From NCBI GenBank assembly GCA_013041945.1, contig JABDRC010000002.1, positions 1 through 12,663 of the forward strand: a stretch of 12,663 nt of DNA, written 5' to 3'. Shown piece after piece: positions 6,507 to 12,663 of this stretch. Each line of letters begins with the position of its first letter. Within the stretch, counting starts at the first letter, position 1. The notes beneath the pieces are model-generated. The model was not told the origin of the DNA. It was given only the letters and a program-made list of their open reading frames with translations, and made no database searches. Source of the stretch: Halobacteria archaeon. Its GTDB lineage: Bacteria; Pseudomonadota; Gammaproteobacteria; UBA9214. Made by a program: the position numbers and the translations under genes.

Positions 6507-8289
6507 ATGTCACACAAAAACAAGTTATTCGCTACTCTCAAGGGTACACACAATCCCAGCAACATGGTTGAGCTGGTACAGCGTCGAGCCGAGGGCTGGG
6601 GCGATCAAACGGTCTACACTTTTCTGACCGGTAACAACGACAACGCAGGCACTCTCACATTCGCCCAGCTGGAATTACACGCCCGGGCCTTGGGTGCGCG
6701 CCTGCAGGCAGAGGGCGCATCGGGTCGACCGGTCATTCTGCTTTGCCCGCCGGGGATCGATTATATCGTTGGCTACTGGGGCTGTTTGTTCGCAGGCGCC
6801 ATCGCTGTGCCCGCCTACCCACCGGATCCAAAACGGTTGGCTCGCATGCTGCCACGGATACAGGCCATTGTGGAGGACTGCCAGCCTTCAGTGGCCCTGG
6901 CAACGACACCGATTATTGCACTTAAAGAAGAGATGGCGGCTGCGACCCCCGTATTCGGTGATCTGAGCTGGGTGGCTATTGACCAGTTGGACCTGGGCCT
7001 CGCTGACCAATGGCGTGACCCCAACGCCAAGTCGAATACACTGGCTTTTCTGCAATACACCTCTGGCTCTACTTCTACACCGAAGGGTGTAATGGTGAGC
7101 CATGGTAACCTGGTGCACAACTCCAAGGCCATTTTCCAGACTTGTAACGGGAGGAACAGCTTCGTCTCCTGGTTGCCGCCCTACCATGATATGGGCCTGA
7201 TCGGAACCATTATCCAGGTCGTTTACAGTGCTGGTTGGGGTCATTTTATGGCACCCATGACTTTTCTTCGACAACCTTTCCGTTGGCTGGAAACCCTGAC
7301 CCGGACCCGGGCATCCATCAGTGTCGCACCCAACTTCGCTTACGAACAATGCGTGAAGAAAATCAGTGATGCTCAACTGACGCAATTGGATCTCAGTGAT
7401 TGGAATCAGGCTTTCTGTGGGGCCGAGCCAGTGCGGTGGCATACGATCGACGCGTTTTGTGAACGTTTTGCTGCCGCCGGGTTCCGGCGTGGCGCCTTCC
7501 TACCCTGTTATGGCCTGGCGGAGGGCACCTTGCAAGTTTCGGGCTGGTTGCCGAAGGAAGAACCTCGCTGTCTGACGCTGAACCAGCGGAAGCTTGAGCA
7601 ACGCCAAGTGGTGCCGACAGGAAATAACGACCCTCAATCCGTCACTGCTGTCAGCTGTGGCAAGCCAGTCGACTCAACTCGGGTGGTGATCGTGGATCCC
7701 GATAGCCACCGGCCATGCAGGGCCGATCAGGTCGGTGAGATCTGGGTCAGCTCTCCCAGCTGTGCACAAGGCTATTGGCAACGTCCCGAGGCCAGCGCGA
7801 AAACCTTCAATGTGCCTTTGATAGGAGTCGATGATGCCGACCGTTTTATGCGTACCGGCGACCTGGGTTTCCTGGATGAGCAGGGTGAATTGTACGTGGC
7901 GGGGCGCGTCAAGGATGTGATCGTATTCCGTGGTCGCAACCTTTACCCGGAAGATCTGGAAACCGCTTCACTGCGTGCCTATCCAGACCTGCGGGCTGGC
8001 GGTGTCGCCGCTTTCAGCATCGAACTAGCGGGCCAGGAAGAAGTGGTGTTGGTGCAAGAAGTGGAAGGCAAGCACAGACAGCACACGGCCCAGATACTGG
8101 CCGCCATTCGCAGTGCGCTTGCAGGTGATACTCTGGAGGTCACACCATACGCGGTGCTGTTGGTGCGCTCAGGCTCCTTGCCCAAGACATCCAGCGGAAA
8201 GATACAGCGCAGCGCCGCCCGAGAAGCCTTCCTCAATATGGAGTTTACCGTGCTAGCAGCCAGTGTGCTGGCGGACTCGACCATTCGCG
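6507..8289 (+). other. Domain: fatty acyl-AMP ligase (FAAL)
   Basis: Adenylate-forming motifs are present: YTSGSTSTPKG (residues 184-194), SWLPPYHDMGLIG (221-233), CYGLAEGTL (334-342) with E339, TGDLGFL (450-456) with D452, GRVKDVIVFRGRNLYPEDLE (466-485), and the C-terminal lysine K565 in PKTSSGKIQR. The LPPYHDMGLIG, RNLYPEDLE and CYGLAE versions are typical of FAALs, which load fatty acids on carrier proteins, rather than of acyl-CoA synthetases. As the first domain it sets the starter unit: a free fatty acid rather than acyl-CoA. Confidence 0.92.
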
Positions 8290-11200
8290 AGGGTAAGTCG
8301 GATGTTACAGCGCCTCAAGTGCTGCGACAGGCGCTCGCTCAATACAGCCCGGACTTACCCATTGCTGATACCCGGCTAGTAGACATTGGTATCGATTTTC
8401 CCACTTTGCACCAGCTCAAAAGGGCGCTGGAAAAACAGCTGTTGCATGCCGTGCCTATGGGGTCAGTGCTGGCGAGTCCTACCATTGCCGGTCTTTTAAA
8501 GGCAGCCGGTGGTGATCCAGAGCAATGGGCCAAGATCCTGGCGCCAGCACCGCGACAAACCACTGAAAAGATCGAACCTTGCCGGTGGACCGTGACCGAG
8601 ATAGAACGCTGGATGGTTGATGCACTAGCGACCCGCCTGGGTCTTGAACCGTCGGTCATTGACATGGACGCACCGTTCGCCGACATCGGGTTGGACTCCA
8701 GTAGCGCAGTGGATCTCGCGGCTCAGTTGTCAGAATTTCTGCAGCAACCCGTGTCACCGACTTTGGTTTGGGAACGGCCCTCGCTGCGAGCCGCCGCCAG
8801 GTATCTCGCCGAGGAGGGGGGTGCCAATAAGTTGGCCAAAGAAACCACCATAAAGCCCCAGGATGAGCCCATCGCAATCATTGGCATGGGGTGTCGTTTC
8901 CCTGGTGCAGCCGATCCTGAGAGCTTCTGGAAATTGCTGCAAGACGGCCGTGATGCCATCACCCAGGTGCCTGCTGGTCGCTGGCAGGCACCTGAGGATT
9001 TAAAGACTGCAGATGGCCAATCCGTGAGCCCGTGGGGGGGATTCCTTGAGCACATCGACCAATTCGATCCTCAGTTCTTCGGCCTCTCCCAACGTGAGGC
9101 AGAGCGAATGGATCCCCAGCAACGGTTGCTGCTAGAGGTTTCCTGTGAAGCCCTGGAAGGCGCCAGTCTTGCCCCAAGGCGCCTCGCGGGCAGCGCGACC
9201 GGAGTGTTCGTGGGCATCAGCAACCAGGACTACTGGACATTGCAAACTCAAGACTCCGCAGATCTGGATATCCACGCCTGTACCGGCAATTCGTCCGCCG
9301 TCGCCGCGAACCGTATTTCTTACACCTGGGATCTACGCGGCCCCAGCCTCGCGGTGGACACCGCCTGTTCCAGTTCTCTGGTAGCCCTGCATCTGGCCTG
9401 TGAGGCCCTGCGTCGGAACGACTGCTCGTTGGCCCTGGCTGGCGGAGTGAATCTGATGGTTACGCCTGATCTAAGTATTGCCTTCACCCGTGCCAGGATG
9501 CTCTCACCCGAGGGACGTTGCCGGACCTTTGATGAGGGCGCCAATGGCTATGTGCGTGGTGAAGGTTGCGGCTTGCTGGTACTGGCCCGCTTGTCTGACG
9601 CCCAGCGCAACGGCTATCCTATTGTCGCCACCATTGCGGGTTCCGCTGTGCAACATGATGGTCGCAGCAATGGTTTGACAGCACCTAACGGCGACGCCCA
9701 AGAGGTGGTTATCCGACGTGCTCTTGAGGCCAGTTCGTTTGCGGCAAGTGATGTGGATTACATTGAGGCGCATGGTACAGGTACCCGGTTAGGGGATCCG
9801 ATCGAGGCATGCGCGTTGGCCAGCATCTACGGTGCCGGTCGTGAGCCAGGCAACCCCTGTCTGATCGGCTCCGCAAAGACGAACATCGGTCACCTGGAAG
9901 CCGCCGCCGGTATAGCCGGAGTGATGAAGGCGGCTCTGAGCCTGAAACATAGTCAGATTCCCCCGCAGCTGCACTGCCACTCCCCCAGCTCCATCATGGA
10001 TTGGCAGAATTCCGGCCTTCAGGTGATTCAGCAGGCCCAACCCTGGCAAAGCAAAAGCGGCCACACTCGCAAGGCCGCAGTGAGTTCCTTCGGTTTTGGC
10101 GGGACTATCGCGCACGTGCTCTTGCAGGAGGCGCCTCCGGTGACATCGGAGACACGCTTCGAGACTTCCTGGCAGATTTTGCCTTTGTCGGCCCACAAGT
10201 CAGCGGCCATGGACCAGCAGTTAATGGACCTGGCCCAACATCTACGACAACACCCCGAGCTGTCTCTGGACGACTGCTGTAGCCAGGTTGCCCTACAACG
10301 CAGCCAGCTGCGTCAGCGGTTGGCGCTGGTTGCGGAAGACAGGCAGGGTATGATCCAGGCGCTGGAACAGGCCGTAGGACGGGCGCCTCGAGTAGCCCTA
10401 GATCGTTCCGGCACTGCTTTTTGTTTCACCGGCCAGGGTTCCCAGTATGTAGCCATGGCCCAGGATCTGATCAACACCGAACCCGTATTTCGGGAGGTGA
10501 TTCAACGCTGTGATCGGCTTGCCCAGTCCCAGATTGGTATGTCTCTAGTGGGCTTGCTGACCGATAATGTGCCCTCCGACCAGCTGGAACCAACCCAGAT
10601 CCAACAGCCCCTGATCTTCGCCCTTCAATGCGGGTTGGCGGAACTGTGGCGCAGTTGGGGCGTGGAGCCGGATGTGGTGTTGGGCCATAGCCTGGGCGAA
10701 TATGCAGCAGCAGTGACGGCCGGGATGTTAACCCTTGGTGATGGCATGACTCTGGTTTTGGCTCGCGCACATGCAATGGCGCAACAGGACCCGGCAGGCG
10801 GTATGTTGGCCTGTATCGGCGATGTGGCACAAATCAAGACTGTACTGCCCAAGTATACCAATCGCCTGTGGGTCGCCGCCTACAACAGCCCTAGCAATAT
10901 CGTGCTTTCCGGTAGCCAGGACGCCATTGATGAGTTCTGTGCACAAGGACTGAAAGGTGTGAATTACAAGCCGCTGCGGGTTGCCAACGCCTTCCACTCG
11001 CCATTGATGCAAGATGTGGCACCACATTTCAGAGATGCTATCGCAAAGGTCACTCTACTGCCGCCACGCATTCCTCTGTTTACCTCGCTGCACGGTGAAC
11101 AGATGGACACAGCGCCCACCCATGAGCACTTCATCCGTCACCTGCTGGAGCCCGTGGATTATCAGGCTGCTGTGACAAATGCCGCGCAACAAGGTTGCCG

Positions 11201-12663
11201 TCGTTTCATCGAGATCGGTCCCGGCAACACATTGCTGAGCCTGGGTAAGAGTTGCCTTGCCGAACAAAAAGATGAATGCCAGTGGCTGCCTTCATTAATG
11301 CCGGGGCAATCCAACCGAGCGGTGCTGCGCAAGTCACTGGCCGAGTTCTGGAATACCGGTGGTAAGGTCGACTGGCAACGGATTTATCCCGGTCGTGTAT
11401 CTCGCACACCGCCCTTGCCAAATTACCCTTACTGTAGAACACGGTGCTGGCACGTGTCCGCGCCGACCCCAACAAGGAGTGAGACCATGGACCGAGACAT
11501 ATCTGCAGAAACTCAGCAGTACGGCAATCTGTCAACGCCTGAAGATACCCAAACCAGCAGTTTAATCGCGACATTAGAACTGTTCCGTTCACAAAACGCC
11601 ACACTGCAAAGACTCGCGGCTGGGATGTCGCTGCCGGAGGCCCCGGTCACTGCCCAGCCGCAGCCGACAGTCACCCCGGTAGTGACATCGGCCGCCCGGA
11701 TACAGGAGGATATTGTAGCTCAGCTCGCACGAATCTCAGGTATCCCGTCAGCGGAGATCTGTTTGGACCAGCGGCTTGGTACCCAGCTAGGTCTAGATTC
11801 ATTGATGTACGTTGAGTTGGATCGGGCCCTGGTCAAACGCTGGCCGGCACTCGCCGAAGTGGATCGCACTGTGCTCGCCGCCGATCCTGCGGTGGCAGAC
11901 GTGGTGGATCTGGTCTGCAAGGCCCAGGGTGTGGAACCAGCACAAATCGCGCCGGTGGTTGCAGTCAAGCCGCCGCAGGAAACCGTCGAGGTAGAGGCCC
12001 AGTTTGAAGATTCCGAGGAATACCAGGCACTGATGCAGCGTCTGCAGGCGGTGGAAGCCACAGGGGCTAATCCCTATGGACGTATCCATCAGGGCTTCAA
12101 CGGTGCCCATGCCAAGCTGGATGACAAATCGATGCTGAATTTCGCTGCCTTCAACTATTGCGGGCTGTCCAATCATCCCAGGGTAATGACTGCAGCCAAG
12201 GTGTCCATCGATACCTATGGGACCTCGCCCTCCGCGACGCCACTGTTATTTGGCGAGACACCTTTGCACCGGGAACTGGAGACTGAGATCGCTGATTTCA
12301 TGGGAACCGAGGCCGCCGTGGTATTCGCGAGCGGTCACGCTACCAGCGTTGCGGTAATCGGCCACATCATGGATAAGACCGATCTGGTGATCCATGACCA
12401 GTACATCCATGACTGTGCAATTCGTGGCGCGATACTGTCTGGTGCACGTCGCCGCTCCTTCCGACATGATGACTGGGAAGAGCTGGATCGGACCTTAAGT
12501 CAGATCCGCTCCCAATTTCGCAGAGTACTGATCGTCATCGAAGGGGTGTACAGCCAAGATGGGGATTTGGGTAGTTTGCCTGAATTCATCCGCATCAAGA
12601 AAAAACATAAATGCATGTTGATGATTGATGAGGCCCACTCCATTGGTACCCTGGGTGCCACCG
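6507..12663 (+). CDS. Hybrid megasynthase FAAL - ACP(degenerate) - ACP - KS - AT - ACP - alpha-oxoamine synthase (3' end outside window)
   Basis: A single uninterrupted frame of 2052 codons runs off the right edge. Approximate domain order: fatty acyl-AMP ligase 1-595, ACP-like domain without its serine 601-669, ACP 698-770 (S731), ketosynthase 787-1210 (C954, H1089, H1129), acyltransferase 1303-1640 (S1395, H1497), ACP 1730-1805 (S1765), then an alpha-oxoamine synthase from about 1837 with H1968, D2041 and H2044. The Schiff-base lysine lies beyond the window. In known enzymes FAALs adenylate free fatty acids and pass them to an ACP, KS-AT performs a malonate extension, and AOS domains release the chain by PLP-dependent decarboxylative condensation with an amino acid. 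No reductive domain is present, so the beta-ketone should persist. Predicted product (inference): a long-chain 2-amino-3,5-diketone or its cyclised pyrrolinone. The transferase at 678-1430 should activate the ACPs. I recognise the domains confidently but not a named homologue. Confidence 0.95.
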   Translation, partial: MSHKNKLFATLKGTHNPSNMVELVQRRAEGWGDQTVYTFLTGNNDNAGTLTFAQLELHARALGARLQAEGASGRPVILLCPPGIDYIVGYWGCLFAGAIAVPAYPPDPKRLARMLPRIQAIVEDCQPSVALATTPIIALKEEMAAATPVFGDLSWVAIDQLDLGLADQWRDPNAKSNTLAFLQYTSGSTSTPKGVMVSHGNLVHNSKAIFQTCNGRNSFVSWLPPYHDMGLIGTIIQVVYSAGWGHFMAPMTFLRQPFRWLETLTRTRASISVAPNFAYEQCVKKISDAQLTQLDLSDWNQAFCGAEPVRWHTIDAFCERFAAAGFRRGAFLPCYGLAEGTLQVSGWLPKEEPRCLTLNQRKLEQRQVVPTGNNDPQSVTAVSCGKPVDSTRVVIVDPDSHRPCRADQVGEIWVSSPSCAQGYWQRPEASAKTFNVPLIGVDDADRFMRTGDLGFLDEQGELYVAGRVKDVIVFRGRNLYPEDLETASLRAYPDLRAGGVAAFSIELAGQEEVVLVQEVEGKHRQHTAQILAAIRSALAGDTLEVTPYAVLLVRSGSLPKTSSGKIQRSAAREAFLNMEFTVLAASVLADSTIREGKSDVTAPQVLRQALAQYSPDLPIADTRLVDIGIDFPTLHQLKRALEKQLLHAVPMGSVLASPTIAGLLKAAGGDPEQWAKILAPAPRQTTEKIEPCRWTVTEIERWMVDALATRLGLEPSVIDMDAPFADIGLDSSSAVDLAAQLSEFLQQPVSPTLVWERPSLRAAARYLAEEGGANKLAKETTIKPQDEPIAIIGMGCRFPGAADPESFWKLLQDGRDAITQVPAGRWQAPEDLKTADGQSVSPWGGFLEHIDQFDPQFFGLSQREAERMDPQQRLLLEVSCEALEGASLAPRRLAGSATGVFVGISNQDYWTLQTQDSADLDIHACTGNSSAVAANRISYTWDLRGPSLAVDTACSSSLVALHLACEALRRNDCSLALAGGVNLMVTPDLSIAFTRARMLSPEGRCRTFDEGANGYVRGEGCGLLVLARLSDAQRNGYPIVATIAGSAVQHDGRSNGLTAPNGDAQEVVIRRALEASSFAASDVDYIEAHGTGTRLGDPIEACALASIYGAGREPGNPCLIGSAKTNIGHLEAAAGIAGVMKAALSLKHSQIPPQLHCHSPSSIMDWQNSGLQVIQQAQPWQSKSGHTRKAAVSSFGFGGTIAHVLLQEAPPVTSETRFETSWQILPLSAHKSAAMDQQLMDLAQHLRQHPELSLDDCCSQVALQRSQLRQRLALVAEDRQGMIQALEQAVGRAPRVALDRSGTAFCFTGQGSQYVAMAQDLINTEPVFREVIQRCDRLAQSQIGMSLVGLLTDNVPSDQLEPTQIQQPLIFALQCGLAELWRSWGVEPDVVLGHSLGEYAAAVTAGMLTLGDGMTLVLARAHAMAQQDPAGGMLACIGDVAQIKTVLPKYTNRLWVAAYNSPSNIVLSGSQDAIDEFCAQGLKGVNYKPLRVANAFHSPLMQDVAPHFRDAIAKVTLLPPRIPLFTSLHGEQMDTAPTHEHFIRHLLEPVDYQAAVTNAAQQGCRRFIEIGPGNTLLSLGKSCLAEQKDECQWLPSLMPGQSNRAVLRKSLAEFWNTGGKVDWQRIYPGRVSRTPPLPNYPYCRTRCWHVSAPTPTRSETMDRDISAETQQYGNLSTPEDTQTSSLIATLELFRSQNATLQRLAAGMSLPEAPVTAQPQPTVTPVVTSAARIQEDIVAQLARISGIPSAEICLDQRLGTQLGLDSLMYVELDRALVKRWPALAEVDRTVLAADPAVADVVDLVCKAQGVEPAQIAPVVAVKPPQETVEVEAQFEDSEEYQALMQRLQAVEATGANPYGRIHQGFNGAHAKLDDKSMLNFAAFNYCGLSNHPRVMTAAKVSIDTYGTSPSATPLLFGETPLHRELETEIADFMGTEAAVVFASGHATSVAVIGHIMDKTDLVIHDQYIHDCAIRGAILSGARRRSFRHDDWEELDRTLSQIRSQFRRVLIVIEGVYSQDGDLGSLPEFIRIKKKHKCMLMIDEAHSIGTLGAT
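8307..8514 (+). other. Domain: degenerate ACP lacking the phosphopantetheine serine
   Basis: Residues 601-669 follow the ACP fold pattern: a first helix (VLRQALAQYS), then DTRLVDIGID, then helix 2 (LHQLKRALEKQL), and the closing SPTIAGLLKAAGG. At the position of the usual GxDSL motif it reads GIDFP, so F631 (codon 8397-8399) replaces the serine that would be modified. The domain cannot carry an acyl chain. It lies directly before an intact ACP, so it looks like one member of a duplicated ACP pair that lost function or became structural. Confidence 0.7.
8598..8814 (+). other. Domain: acyl carrier protein 1 (intact)
   Basis: Residues 698-770 carry the full ACP pattern with FADIGLDSSSAVDLAAQL and modification site S731 (codon 8697-8699), closing with WERPSLRAAARYLAEEG. 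Placed between FAAL and KS, it should receive the fatty acyl group from the adenylating domain and hand it to the ketosynthase. Confidence 0.9.
8865..10137 (+). other. Domain: beta-ketoacyl synthase (KS)
   Basis: The domain begins EPIAIIGMGCRFPG and contains the complete triad: DTACSSS with C954, EAHGTGT with H1089 and KTNIGHLEAAAG with H1129. It closes with SSFGFGGTIAHVLL. It is a standard elongating KS of modular type I PKSs, since the active-site Cys is present rather than the Gln of loading KSQ domains. Confidence 0.95.
10413..11330 (+). other. Domain: malonyl-CoA-type acyltransferase (AT)
   Basis: The domain starts at FCFTGQGSQYVAM. The nucleophile S1395 lies in GHSLGEYAAA, and the specificity motif reads NAFHSP with H1497. 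The AFH form of this motif is associated with malonyl-CoA, as against the YASH form for methylmalonyl-CoA. EIGPGNTLL closes the core, and the usual post-AT linker LPNYPYCRTRCW ends at residue 1648. Confidence 0.92.
11474..11489 (+). promoter_or_regulatory. Internal Shine-Dalgarno plus in-frame ATG before the ACP-AOS part
   Basis: AAGGAG (11474-11479) lies 7 nt before ATG 11487, which is in the megasynthase frame and falls in the linker after the AT domain. Initiation here would give a free ACP-AOS protein starting MDRDISAETQQYG. Alternatively it is a relic of a fusion of two formerly separate genes, or chance. Confidence 0.4.
11694..11919 (+). other. Domain: acyl carrier protein 2 (intact)
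   Basis: Residues of about 1730-1805 include LGTQLGLDSLMYVELDRAL with the modification site S1765 (codon 11799-11801). The preceding segment LIATLELFRSQNATLQRLA is predicted helical and amphipathic and probably acts as a linker or dimer contact. Sitting between AT and AOS, this ACP should receive malonate, carry the extended beta-ketoacyl chain and present it to the AOS domain. Confidence 0.9.
12015..12663 (+). other. Domain: alpha-oxoamine synthase (PLP-dependent), N-terminal part
   Basis: The fold type I features are NYCGLSNHPRV, GTSPSATPLLFGETPLHREL, VVFASGHATSVAVIG, the PLP-stacking H1968 in QYIHDCAIRGAILSGA, and MLMIDEAHSIGTLGA with D2041 (pyridine nitrogen contact) and H2044. These correspond to H133, D204 and H207 of E. 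coli BioF. The arginine common in the GxxxxxR segment of some relatives is Pro here, but BioF also lacks it. The catalytic lysine and C-terminal subdomain are outside the window, so completeness is unknown. Confidence 0.9.

Noticed and set aside
12177..12245. Loss of a conserved Arg in the AOS segment GTSPSATPLLFGE as a sign of inactivity
   Set aside because: Some functional relatives such as BioF also lack Arg here, and the PLP-contacting residues that can be seen are intact.

Overview
The window carries the left part of a secondary-metabolite locus, bordered on its left by insertion-sequence scars. The bacterial host is probably a proteobacterium, most likely a gammaproteobacterium. That guess rests on the IS6-type transposase, the periplasmic di-haem c-type protein with beta-propeller repeats, and general codon use. 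No marker gene fixes the taxon.

Layout. Positions 1-490 are the right end of an IS6-family element, holding the C-terminal half of its transposase and a candidate terminal inverted repeat. It has inserted into an older DDE transposase gene of IS1182/IS5 type on the minus strand, of which about 130 bp remain (491-620). At 678-1430 is an Sfp-type 4'-phosphopantetheinyl transferase. Positions 1431-2000 are non-coding; they contain a 19-bp palindrome with a second, helically phased copy of one half, and a small hairpin in the leader of the next gene. At 2001-6458 is a very large (1485 aa) exported protein combining beta-propeller (YVTN-like) repeats with a MauG/cytochrome c peroxidase-like di-haem region. 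After 48 bp, a megasynthase starts at 6507 and runs off the right edge (at least 2052 aa).

The megasynthase reads FAAL - degenerate ACP - ACP - KS - AT - ACP - alpha-oxoamine synthase (AOS). The catalytic residues visible in each domain are intact except in the first ACP, whose phosphopantetheine serine is replaced by Phe. No ketoreductase, dehydratase or enoylreductase lies between KS and AOS.

How the genes could work together (inference): the transferase arms the ACPs. The FAAL adenylates a free fatty acid and loads it on an ACP. KS-AT adds one malonate-derived C2 unit and leaves the beta-ketone. The PLP-dependent AOS domain releases the chain by decarboxylative condensation with an amino acid. 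The immediate product would be a long-chain 2-amino-3,5-diketone, which could close spontaneously to a 3-pyrrolinone/3-hydroxypyrrole. The di-haem protein, apparently in the same transcription unit, may act on the product or on a partner outside the cytoplasm. This lipid-derived aminoketone/pyrrolinone system is the most interesting content of the window.
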